Shown here piece by piece: positions 22,722 to 30,249 of a stretch of 30,249 nt of DNA (the first letter of the stretch is position 1; each line of letters opens with the position of its first letter). The stretch covers positions 1 through 30,249 of the forward strand of contig CALOBA010000025.1 in the NCBI GenBank assembly GCA_942491465.1. The letters are read 5' to 3'. The stretch comes from CALOBA01 sp942491465 (GTDB taxonomy: Bacteria; Pseudomonadota; Gammaproteobacteria; Chromatiales; Chromatiaceae). The notes under the pieces were generated by a model that was not told the origin of the DNA, did not search any database, and saw only the letters and a list, made by a program, of their open reading frames with translations. Position numbers and translations under genes: made by a program.

Positions 22722-24364
22722 TAGTGGTGCTCCTGGGGCTTCGCGGAGAAGAAGCGAATCAGGCCGTGGATGATGATGCCGGCGAGGATGCCGAAGACGA
22801 TCACCGTGCCGATGATGTCGAGCCAGCGATTGTGGTCACGCCCGGGCAGGTAGATGCCCTCGACGGAGGCCAGGCGGCTGTTGTTCGGCGTGTGACAGGC
22901 GTCGCAGCTGAGCGCCTGCTCCTTCGGTGTCACCATGTGCGTGATCGGCCACCAGGACTTGGTGGAGATGAAGCCGAGTTCACCGGAGTAGTCCAGGCCG
23001 AAGTCGGCCATGCCCTTCGCGACGGATGCGGCCCAGTCGTAGTTGCCCCAGTAGGCGGCGTCATCCTCGCCCCAGAGGTAGTTGTAGACCAGGGTGCCGT
23101 TGACCTTGTCGTAGGGCATCCAGGTGTGCATGCGCTTGAACGGCCAGATGCGTGAGCGCTGGTCCTCGCGCGAGCCGGTGAAGCCGTTGATGTCGATGGA
23201 CTCGGCGTCCGGATCGAACTTGGTGTCGATGGTCGTGTAGACCATCTGGCCGTCGAACCAGAAGTACTCCGGCACCATCTCCTCGTCGTAGGTGAAGTCA
23301 CCCTTGATCGACTTGTAGGTGTAGCGGTGCTCGCCGTTGCCCTGGATATAGCCGTGCTCGTGATAGCCCTCGCCGTCGCGGGTCTTGCCGGCGGTGCGCC
23401 AGTCCCAGTCGACGATGGTCGCGACGCCGCCGCGGGCAAACTCCGGGATGTGGCAGGTCTGACAGGCGACGCTTTGGACATGGTCGTTGAGCTTGAAGTT
23501 GGCCAGCGAATCCACCGGGTGCGGTGCCAGCCCATGGCAGGACTCGCAGGTAGCCACGTCGGTGCGCTGCCCCGGCTTGCCGGTGCCCTCGGTGTCCTTG
23601 GAGACGACCTTGTAGCGGCTGCCCGCCCAGACGTGGCGATTGGTGATGTGGCAGGCGGTGCAGGCGAAATTGAGCCCGTCCTCGCCCATATGCACGTCGA
23701 GGGTGCGCGGCGGATTGATCAGTGCAGATGAGAGGTCGCCGTGCTTGACGTTGTCGCCGCCGCCGCCGAAGAAATGACAGGTGCCGCAGTTGCGTCGCTC
23801 GGGCAGCTCGACGCTCTGGGCCGCCGCGGCCAGGTCGATCGGCGGCTTACCCTCGAACATCACCGAGCAGGCGGGGCTGCCCAGGGAGTTCGGCGTCTTG
23901 TAATAGTCACCGGTGGTCTCGTGGCAGACCAGGCAGTCGATGTTGGTCTCGTCGGTGAAGTCGAAGTTCTCGTCCTTCCAGCCGTAGCCGGCGTGGCACT
24001 GGGCGCACATGCCCTCGTTGCCGCGGGCATTGGTGCAGAAGTTGTTGATGAGGTGGCGCTTGCCGAGCTGCTGGCCGGTGTCCGGGTTGTCGTAGGACCA
24101 GGTCCAGTGGATGTTCTTCATGAAGTGATCGCCGGCCTCGGTATGGCAGCCGAGACAGGCCTTGGTCACCTCGGGGCCGGAGCTGAACGGCCCTTTCAGC
24201 TCGTCGAACTTGGTGTGGTCCGCAGTGCCGCCCTGCAGCGGGCCGGAGACCTGCGGTGGAAAGACCGTTTCGGCCGGCGGCGTCGGCCAGTTGTCCCGAG
24301 CCATGGCCGACGTCGTCAGGGCCATCAGCAGGGAACAGAGCAGTATGCCTTGGGTGGTTCGCAT
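22721..24364 (-). CDS. Octahaem cytochrome c, tetrathionate-reductase (OTR) type, membrane-anchored
   Basis: A 547-residue exported protein. It has a signal peptide (about 1-22), eight CXXCH haem motifs starting at C70, C120, C144, C193, C235, C273, C301 and C487, and a C-terminal helix (about 514-536) that should anchor it in the membrane. The block HLINNFCTNARGNEGMCAQCHAGYGW is characteristic of the octahaem tetrathionate reductase family, whose Shewanella member reduces tetrathionate, nitrite and hydroxylamine in vitro. The physiological substrate here is unknown. The ATG at 24364 is chosen because the signal peptide begins there and GGAG lies about 10 nt before it. The following gene, a cytochrome b, suggests quinol-linked respiration or thiosulfate/tetrathionate electron transfer. 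Confidence 0.9.
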   Translation of the reverse strand: MRTTQGILLCSLLMALTTSAMARDNWPTPPAETVFPPQVSGPLQGGTADHTKFDELKGPFSSGPEVTKACLGCHTEAGDHFMKNIHWTWSYDNPDTGQQLGKRHLINNFCTNARGNEGMCAQCHAGYGWKDENFDFTDETNIDCLVCHETTGDYYKTPNSLGSPACSVMFEGKPPIDLAAAAQSVELPERRNCGTCHFFGGGGDNVKHGDLSSALINPPRTLDVHMGEDGLNFACTACHITNRHVWAGSRYKVVSKDTEGTGKPGQRTDVATCESCHGLAPHPVDSLANFKLNDHVQSVACQTCHIPEFARGGVATIVDWDWRTAGKTRDGEGYHEHGYIQGNGEHRYTYKSIKGDFTYDEEMVPEYFWFDGQMVYTTIDTKFDPDAESIDINGFTGSREDQRSRIWPFKRMHTWMPYDKVNGTLVYNYLWGEDDAAYWGNYDWAASVAKGMADFGLDYSGELGFISTKSWWPITHMVTPKEQALSCDACHTPNNSRLASVEGIYLPGRDHNRWLDIIGTVIVFGILAGIIIHGLIRFFSAKPQEHH

Positions 24365-24450
24365 TGAAGAGTCGCTCCGGTTGTCTAGGCGTCGGGTCTG
24401 TTCGTCCCTGAGGCCCAAATTTCAGCTTGGAAATGCTGCCCTAAACGGGG

Positions 24451-24477
24451 ATCTTGACCAATGATGTCGCTCAAGAT
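24451..24477. promoter_or_regulatory. Inverted repeat upstream of the octahaem cytochrome operon
   Basis: ATCTTGA-(13 nt)-TCAAGAT: two perfect 7-bp arms, centred about 100 bp before the minus-strand start at 24364 and about 169 bp before the plus-strand gene at 24633. The arms contain TTGA/TCAA half-sites reminiscent of FNR/CRP-type operators, but the 13-nt gap is wider than the usual FNR/CRP spacing. A regulator site is plausible; its identity is not known. Confidence 0.45.
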
Positions 24478-24632
24478 AGCGGCAGCTTCTTGAAAGAACC
24501 TTGCCGGCTGCCCGCCTGCCGTCTTTCGGGAGGGTTGCAATTGGGCACTGGTTAGACAAGAATTTCAGCCGGCTCGGCGCGCCGCCGTCGAGACCGCCCT
24601 GGACGCAGAATGATGTCGGAGGCCAGTCCGTT

Positions 24633-25517
24633 ATGTTTTGGATACGCTCCCCAATGTTGCGGGGGACGATGCTCGTGCTGCTGCTGTTCGGCGGCATCGC
24701 GCCGGTGCGGGCCGAGGTGGTGATCTTCCGCGAGATCGTCGGCGAGACCGACGTGGCCAAGCTGATGAGCTGGGGCCTCGCCTACCGTGAGGGCCAGGGG
24801 GTGGCCCGCAATATCGACCGCGCCGTCAAGCTCTATTGCAAGGCGGCCCGTGACGGTCATCCGGAGGCCCAGTTCCAGCTCGGGCTGATCTACGCGAAGG
24901 GTGAGGGTGGCGTTGCGGCCAATAGCGACATGGCCGCAGCCTGGTTCCGCAAGGCCGCCGCCCAGGACCATGGCCGGGCCACCGAGATGCTGGTGATGAT
25001 GAACAAGAAGGGCCGCGGGCATGCCGGCTGCGTGCTCAGCGACGGCCGCGACCTATATCCGGCTGCGCGCGCGAGACGAGCCCGGGCCTGCCGCGCCGGC
25101 AGTAAATGCCCGCCGGTGCGCATCGGCTATCACCCCGCCAAAGGCAAGGTGGCGGCGATGGTGCGCAAGCTGGCACCGAAGTATCACCTCAACCCGAACC
25201 TGGTCCTGGCCGTGATCGAGGCGGAATCCGGCTTCAACCCCCATGCCCTGTCGCCGAAGAACGCCCAGGGTCTGATGCAGCTGATCCCGGCGACGGCCGA
25301 GCGTTTCGGCGTGGCCAACGTCTGGGACCCGGAGCAGAACGTCCGCGGCGGCATGGCCTACCTGCGCTGGTTGATGCGCAACTTCAACGGCGACGTTCGG
25401 CTTGTGCTGGCCGCCTACAATGCCGGCGAGGGCGCGGTGGAGCGCTACGGCGGCGTCCCACCCTATGCCGAGACCGAGGCGTATGTAAGCCGCATCCTGC
25501 GCCGGCTCGGAAACTGA
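24633..25517 (+). CDS. Lytic transglycosylase with Sel1-like repeats
   Basis: A 294-residue exported protein. It has a signal peptide or anchor (MLRGTMLVLLLFGGIAPVRA, cleavage near residue 27), then two Sel1-like repeats (about 44-80 and 81-122; YREGQGVARNIDRAVKLYCKAARDGHPEAQFQLGLIYAKGEG), then a Cys-containing linker and an SLT domain (about 175-290). The catalytic Glu is E198 in AVIEAESGFNPHALSPKNAQGLMQLIP, and the terminal AAYNAGEGAVERYGGVPPYAET is typical. It cleaves peptidoglycan glycan strands in the periplasm. The ATG at 24633 has GGAGG about 10 nt before it; a longer in-frame start at 24501 lies in the promoter region and is not conserved-looking. Confidence 0.92.
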   Translation: MFWIRSPMLRGTMLVLLLFGGIAPVRAEVVIFREIVGETDVAKLMSWGLAYREGQGVARNIDRAVKLYCKAARDGHPEAQFQLGLIYAKGEGGVAANSDMAAAWFRKAAAQDHGRATEMLVMMNKKGRGHAGCVLSDGRDLYPAARARRARACRAGSKCPPVRIGYHPAKGKVAAMVRKLAPKYHLNPNLVLAVIEAESGFNPHALSPKNAQGLMQLIPATAERFGVANVWDPEQNVRGGMAYLRWLMRNFNGDVRLVLAAYNAGEGAVERYGGVPPYAETEAYVSRILRRLGN

Positions 25518-25525
25518 GGTAGACG

Positions 25526-26344
25526 ATGATGGTCGCCGCAGAGCTTCCCAACATGCGCCCCGAACTCTCGCCCGGTCTGGCGGAGGTCGGTCCACTGTCG
25601 GCGGCCGGCGAAGCGGCCGTCGCCGGCGCGCAGAGCGCCGCCGAGGCCGTAGCGGCGTTGGTGGACAAGGGCCTCAACCAGGACGCCGTCGCTGCCCTGG
25701 CCAACGGCATGCAGGACGAGAGCGCGGTGCGCTTCGGGGTCGAGGCGGCAAAGATGGTCAGCGACAAGCTCCCGGACGCAGACCTCGGTGCCCTGGCGGC
25801 CGCGGAGGGCTGGCTGGCGGGTGCGCCGGCGGCCGAGGCCGAGCTGGATGCGGTCCTTGAGGCAGGCCCGATGGATGCCCCCGGTGCCTGGGCGGCCAAG
25901 GCGGCGAGCTGGGCCGGAGAGACCGATCCGCTGGCGCTGGAGGCTCAAGGCGGCACGACGCTTGCCGGCAAGGCGGTCGATGCGGCGGTCAAGCTCGCGG
26001 CGGCCCTGACCAAGCAGGACTATCCATTGGCGCCGCAGCAGGCCGCGGCACTCGCGGACATGGCCGACGGGATGTCCGTAGCGACAGATGCCCCGGCAGC
26101 CGAACTCTCGGCTGCGGAGATGCCAGGGATGCCGCAGGTCCCCGAGTTCGACCCGGCCGCGTTGGAGGCACGGAGCGGCATGGCCGACGGGTTGCCCCTG
26201 TCGTCGGCGGATGTCCCCTCTGTTGACATGCCGGCCGCGCCGGAGGCCCCGGAGATCGATCCCGCGGCGTTGGCGGAACTCAACGATCTGCTCAAGCCGT
26301 TCGTCGATCTCGGCATGAAGATCGCCGCCGGCGAGCTTGGCTGA
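25526..26344 (+). CDS. Ala/Asp/Pro-rich protein with a duplicated C-terminal segment
   Basis: A 272-residue, highly acidic, alanine-rich protein without signal peptide or membrane segment. The helical N-terminal 160 residues (AVRFGVEAAKMVSDKLPDADLGALAAAEGWLAGAP..AWAAKAASWAGE..LAGKAVDAAVKLAAAL) recall DUF6931-type proteins; this is only a resemblance by eye. The C-terminal part holds two approximate copies of about 37 residues, each running from MADG to (F/I)DPAALxE, with MP-rich stretches between. It lies 8 nt after the transglycosylase stop and is likely cotranscribed. Function unknown. Confidence 0.72.
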   Translation: MMVAAELPNMRPELSPGLAEVGPLSAAGEAAVAGAQSAAEAVAALVDKGLNQDAVAALANGMQDESAVRFGVEAAKMVSDKLPDADLGALAAAEGWLAGAPAAEAELDAVLEAGPMDAPGAWAAKAASWAGETDPLALEAQGGTTLAGKAVDAAVKLAAALTKQDYPLAPQQAAALADMADGMSVATDAPAAELSAAEMPGMPQVPEFDPAALEARSGMADGLPLSSADVPSVDMPAAPEAPEIDPAALAELNDLLKPFVDLGMKIAAGELG

Positions 26345-26347
26345 GGC

Positions 26348-26367
26348 GATTTCTGTCGATTTCTGTC
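26348..26367 (+). repeat. Tandem 10-bp repeat, Pho-box-like but with wrong spacing
   Basis: GATTTCTGTC occurs twice in direct succession after the stop of the Ala-rich gene and about 135 bp before the glycosyltransferase. The CTGTC cores are 10 bp apart; a Pho box needs 11. It may be a regulator site for the downstream operon or chance. The rest of the gap to 26502 shows no gene. Confidence 0.4.
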
Positions 26368-26502
26368 AATGATGGCCAGCCCTTCGTCAGGGTTGATCGG
26401 GACAGGGTTCGGCCAGACCTCCGAGGAACGTCGGGGCGATCCTGCACTTGGCGGTTGAATGCTCTCCTCACCCTGTCCATGCCTACGTCCGGACACACGC
26501 GT

Positions 26503-27195
26503 ATGCGCTCGCTCTCCGTGATCATCCCGACCCGTCGCCTGGATTCGGCGCTGTTGCGGCGAATCGACCAGGTCCGCCGGCGGCTGCCGTCGGCGCAGCT
26601 GATCGTCGTCGAGCCCGATGATCGGGTGGCCGACACGACACCGCCCCCGGCAGGGCTGTCGCTGCTCCGCGCCCGCCGCGGGCGCGGCACCCAGTGCAAC
26701 GCCGGTGTCGCCGCGGCGACCGGCGAGCTGATACTGTTCCTGCACGACGATACTGCGCTGCCGGACGGGGCCGGGGCGGCCATCGACCAAGCCTTCGATG
26801 ATCCGCGGGTGGTGATGACCTGCTTTCGGCTGCGCTTCGATCAGCGCCACTGGCTGCTCGGGCTCTACGGCTGGCTGTCGCGCTTCGAGACCATCTGGAG
26901 CACCTTCGGCGACCAGGCCATGGTCGTGCGCCGCCCGGCCTTCGATGCCGTAGGCGGCCTGCCCGATTGGCCGCTGTTCGAGGACGTGGAGCTGGCCCGT
27001 CGGCTGCGCCGGCACGGGCGCGTGGTCAAACTCAAGGCGGCGGTGACCACCTCCGCCGCGCGCTACCGGGCCAACGGCATGCTCGCCCAGCAGCTCGGCA
27101 ACGCGCTGCGCATGCTGCGGTTCCTTGCGGGCACGCCGCCGGAGCGCCTGGCCGCGGTCTACGAGTCACAGCCCGGCAGCGGGGCTGAGCGATGA
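26503..27195 (+). CDS. Family 2 glycosyltransferase, rSAM/selenodomain-associated type (TIGR04283-like)
   Basis: A 230-residue GT-A fold protein: LSVIIPTRRLDSALLRRI at the N-terminus, ARRGRGTQCNAGVAAATGELILFLHDDTALPDG (the nucleotide-sugar and DxD-like region, here HDDT), then FRLRFDQRHWLLGLYGWLSRFETIWSTFGDQAMVVRRPAFDAVGGLPDWPLFEDVELARRLRRHGRV. This pattern, short and without membrane helices, is that of the TIGR04283 group found beside radical SAM ArsS-type genes. The sugar and acceptor are unknown. The start ATG 26503 puts LSVIIPT at the N-terminus as in relatives; ATG 26479 and TTG 26455 are alternatives. The stop overlaps the next start by 4 nt (ATGA). Confidence 0.88.
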   Translation: MRSLSVIIPTRRLDSALLRRIDQVRRRLPSAQLIVVEPDDRVADTTPPPAGLSLLRARRGRGTQCNAGVAAATGELILFLHDDTALPDGAGAAIDQAFDDPRVVMTCFRLRFDQRHWLLGLYGWLSRFETIWSTFGDQAMVVRRPAFDAVGGLPDWPLFEDVELARRLRRHGRVVKLKAAVTTSAARYRANGMLAQQLGNALRMLRFLAGTPPERLAAVYESQPGSGAER

Positions 27196-27980
27196 CCGCG
27201 GACGTCTGGGTCGGCCTGATCGTGCTGCCCCTGTTGTTTCTGTTGGAGGGGCTGCGGCCCTTCTACGGCGCCCGCCGACAGCGCTGGCGCCATGGCGCGC
27301 GCAACCTCGGCATCGGCCTGACCAGCGCTCTGGCGGGGGCGCTGGCGGCGCCATTGCTGGTGCTGGCCATGGCCTGGTCCGACAGCGCTGGCATCGGCCT
27401 GCGCCATTGGTTCGGCCTCGGCCCGATCGCCGGCGCGCTGCTGGTCTTCGTCTTGTTCGATCTGTGGATGTACCTCTGGCACCGGGCCAATCACCGCATC
27501 GGCCTGCTCTGGCGGCTGCATCGGGTGCACCACACCGACACCGCCATGGACGCGACCACGGCGCTGCGTTTCCACCCGGTGGAGATCCTGCTCTCCAGCC
27601 TGGCCAACGCCCTGGTCTTTGTCCTGCTTGGCATGACGCTTACCGTGTTCATCGTCTACAAGGCGGTGATGATCGCCGTCATCCTGTTCCATCACAGCAA
27701 CGTCGCCATCCCGGCGCGTCTCGACCGGCTGCTCGGTCTAATCCTGGTGCCGCCGTCGATGCATCGGGTGCACCACTCGGAGCGTCGCGACGAGACCGAC
27801 TCCAACTACGGCACCGTCTTCTCGGTCTGGGACCGGCTGCTCGGCAGCCTCCGCTGCCGCCCCGACCCGCGGGCCATCCGTTTCGGCATCGGCCGCTTCG
27901 ACGAGGATGCCTGGCAACGTCCGCTGGCGCTGCTGCGGCTGCCGCTGGTGGCCGATACGCCCAACCAAACCGCTCGCTGA
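27192..27980 (+). CDS. Sterol desaturase / fatty acid hydroxylase family membrane protein
   Basis: A 262-residue inner-membrane protein with about four helices and the complete eight-histidine di-iron pattern: H97-RAN-H101, H110-RV-HH114, HH168 and H191-RV-HH195. Members use a non-haem di-iron centre and O2 to hydroxylate or desaturate lipids and other hydrophobic substrates. The substrate here is unknown. Start and stop overlap and spacing (ATGA with the glycosyltransferase; 18 nt to the next gene) place it in the rSAM operon, so it probably acts on the operon's product or its lipid carrier. This enzyme class needs O2, which is notable if the host is largely anaerobic. Confidence 0.9.
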   Translation: MTADVWVGLIVLPLLFLLEGLRPFYGARRQRWRHGARNLGIGLTSALAGALAAPLLVLAMAWSDSAGIGLRHWFGLGPIAGALLVFVLFDLWMYLWHRANHRIGLLWRLHRVHHTDTAMDATTALRFHPVEILLSSLANALVFVLLGMTLTVFIVYKAVMIAVILFHHSNVAIPARLDRLLGLILVPPSMHRVHHSERRDETDSNYGTVFSVWDRLLGSLRCRPDPRAIRFGIGRFDEDAWQRPLALLRLPLVADTPNQTAR

Positions 27981-27998
27981 TCCCTGCGAGGACCTGAC

Positions 27999-28373
27999 AT
28001 GAGGCTGCTGTTCGTCTACAACGCCGATTCCGGCCTGTTCAACACCATGGCCGATGCGGCGCACAAGATCCTCTCGCCGCAGACCTACCAGTGCGACCTG
28101 TGCCGCATCACCTACGGCTGGTTCCAGGAGCGCTCGGACTGGCGCGACTTCATCGACGGCCTGGGCATCGACTGCACCTTCCTGCATCGCGACCAGTTCC
28201 AGGCCCGCTACCCGGACCATCCCATTGAGCTGCCGGCCATCCTGTGCCTGGACGACGACGCCCCCCGGGTCTGCGTCCATGCGCAGACGTTGGCCGAGTG
28301 TGAGGATATCGACGCGCTGATCCGGCAGGTCCGCCAGCGCTGCGTGGCCGAAGCAGCAGATCCGCCGCCCTAG
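27999..28373 (+). CDS. Small conserved protein of the rSAM operon, CxxC motif
   Basis: A 124-residue cytoplasmic protein beginning MRLLFVYNADSGLFNTMADAAHKILSPQTYQCDLCRITYGWF, with a CxxC at residues 32-35 and a second pair of cysteines at about 83 and 92. The fold is not evident; it may be thioredoxin-like (beta strand at the start, helix after). I recall similar small proteins in other genomes but no defined function. GAGGA at 27986-27990 gives a good ribosome site for ATG 27999. It lies between the desaturase-like gene and arsS, which suggests a role with the radical SAM enzyme, for example metal or sulfur handling; that is inference. Confidence 0.8.
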   Translation: MRLLFVYNADSGLFNTMADAAHKILSPQTYQCDLCRITYGWFQERSDWRDFIDGLGIDCTFLHRDQFQARYPDHPIELPAILCLDDDAPRVCVHAQTLAECEDIDALIRQVRQRCVAEAADPPP

Positions 28374-28404
28374 CCTTTGCGTCCTTCGCACCTTTGCGGT
28401 TCAA
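28374..28404. repeat. Interspersed repeat (GCAAAGG-type) between the small CxxC gene and arsS
   Basis: Read on the minus strand this is AACCGCAAAGGTGCGAAGGA followed by CGCAAAGG, a string that I recall as common between genes in many unrelated bacteria. CTTTGCG appears twice on the plus strand (28375-28381 and 28392-28398). It fills part of the only large gap (97 bp) within the operon. The rest of the gap shows no other signal. Confidence 0.5.
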
Positions 28405-28470
28405 CCGCCACGTCGCTGCCCTGTCTTGCCGCCGCCAACAGGGCACCGACCCCGAAACGGAAACGCGACC

Positions 28471-29436
<966 letters not shown>

Positions 29437-29449
29437 GTATCGGCCGGTC

Positions 29450-30115
29450 ATGGGCAGCGTACCGACCGACCCGAGCATGCACCCGCCACAGGGGACGCGG
29501 GTGCTGGTCTTCGCCCGCGCCCCGGTAGCGGGCCAGGTCAAGACGCGCCTGATCCCGGCCCTGGGCGACCACGGCGCCGCGGCCCTGCACCGCCGGCTGA
29601 CCGAGCAGCAGCTCGAACGGCTGTTCGCCGACCCGGTTGGTCCGCTCGAGCTGTGGGTGACGCCGACGACCGGGCACCCGTTCTTCGCCGAGCAGGCGCA
29701 GCGCTGGCCCCTGGCGCTGTATCCGCAGCAGGGCGATGACCTCGGCGCGCGGATGCAGCATGCCGCCAAGCAGGCGCTGACCCGGGCCGACGCCGTGATC
29801 CTCATCGGCACCGACTGCCCCGGCCTCGACGCCGCCTACGTCCGCGACGCGGCCGAGCGCCTGCGCCACGACGACGCCTGCATCGGCCCGGCCCTGGACG
29901 GCGGCTATGTCCTGCTCGGCCTGCGGCGCGTCGATGCGGCGCTGTTCACCGACATCCCCTGGGGCACCGACGCCGTGGCCGCCCTGACCCGTCGGCGCCT
30001 GGCGCAGCTCGGCTGGTGCTGCTCGCAGCTGCCCGCGCTCGCCGACATCGATCGTCCCGAGGACCTCATCCGATTGGCGCCGGGTCTGCCGGGGGCGGCA
30101 GGGCAAGGCGGCTAG
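29450..30115 (+). CDS. CofC-like nucleotidyl/glycosyl transferase, rSAM/selenodomain-associated (TIGR04282-like)
   Basis: A 221-residue GT-A-type protein: RVLVFARAPVAGQVKTRLIPALG (nucleotide-binding N-terminus), QQGDDLGARMQHA, VILIGTDCPGLDAAYV, CIGPALDGGYVLLGLR and LADIDRPEDLIRL. It belongs to the group annotated 'transferase 1, rSAM/selenodomain-associated', related to CofC nucleotidyltransferases. It probably activates or transfers the sugar moiety together with the TIGR04283-type enzyme. ATG 29450 lies 13 nt after arsS; an ATG further in (MHPPQGTRV) is also possible. It is the last intact gene in the window; no terminator is visible after it. Confidence 0.88.
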   Translation: MGSVPTDPSMHPPQGTRVLVFARAPVAGQVKTRLIPALGDHGAAALHRRLTEQQLERLFADPVGPLELWVTPTTGHPFFAEQAQRWPLALYPQQGDDLGARMQHAAKQALTRADAVILIGTDCPGLDAAYVRDAAERLRHDDACIGPALDGGYVLLGLRRVDAALFTDIPWGTDAVAALTRRRLAQLGWCCSQLPALADIDRPEDLIRLAPGLPGAAGQGG

Positions 30116-30116
30116 C

Positions 30117-30249
30117 AGCATCCGCTTGTCACCGCTGCACAACAGTGCCGCGCTGCATGAAATAGACCCGGTAGTCGCGGTGATAAAGGCGAGGACCTCC
30201 GCCATCAGTGTGGCTGCGGGCCGGAACCGTAGGGTGTCCGCGACACCGG
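30117..30249 (-). pseudogene. Decayed HigB/RelE-type toxin remnant
   Basis: On the minus strand the pieces GVADTLRF, YHRDYRVYFMQRGTVV and LLCSGDKRMLL appear in three different frames. In that order they resemble the C-terminal half of TIGR02683-type addiction toxins (…GVSELR…GPGYRVYF..RG..V.LLCGGDKs.Q). Two frameshifts are needed to join them, so it is a broken remnant; its start is outside the window. The assignment is by motif recall only. Confidence 0.42.

Overview
The window is GC-rich and densely coded. The gene set points to a gammaproteobacterium, most likely a purple sulfur bacterium or close relative (Chromatiaceae/Chromatiales). This rests on the Lnt, Mpl, SfsA, CpdA and OxyR set, tandem AAA-ATPase-like/PD-(D/E)XK (DUF1703-type) genes, and an octahaem cytochrome of the tetrathionate-reductase type. 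It is an inference from gene content; no rRNA or tRNA gene is present to confirm it.

Layout. 1-3576 is a decayed accessory zone. It holds one DUF1703-type ATPase running off the left edge, a second copy that is broken at both ends, the tail of an AAA ATPase joined to it head-on, a frameshifted PIN-like gene, and a string of non-coding repeats. 3577-11275 is chromosomal housekeeping: a DUF389 membrane protein, inorganic pyrophosphatase (ppa), a lone LutA/YkgE-type CCG protein, hemE, a Wzz/GumC-like chain-length protein with an unexpected recombinase-like tail, a MazG-like hydrolase and lnt. A 156-bp inverted-repeat element separates lnt from a membrane protein and mpl. 13523-17400 is the pstSCAB phosphate transporter operon, followed by a Fic-like gene whose catalytic His is replaced.

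18284-19901 carries a periplasmic thioredoxin-like protein, acylphosphatase and sfsA. cpdA lies on the minus strand and oxyR diverges from it, ending at a bidirectional terminator. On the minus strand, 22068-24364 encodes an octahaem cytochrome c plus a cytochrome b, probably a quinol-coupled respiratory module. Next come a Sel1/SLT lytic transglycosylase and an Ala-rich repeat protein.

26503-30115 is a compact operon typical of the 'rSAM/selenodomain' neighbourhood: a TIGR04283-like glycosyltransferase, a sterol-desaturase-type di-iron enzyme, a small CxxC protein, an ArsS-type radical SAM protein and a TIGR04282/CofC-like nucleotidyltransferase. It probably makes a modified small molecule, possibly an arsenosugar-like compound. 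The right edge holds a decayed HigB/RelE-type toxin remnant.

The most unusual items are the chain-length/recombinase-fold fusion at 7329-9374, the rSAM cluster with an embedded di-iron hydroxylase, the octahaem cytochrome/cytochrome b pair, the His-to-Gln Fic-like protein, and a possible attenuator in the ppa leader.
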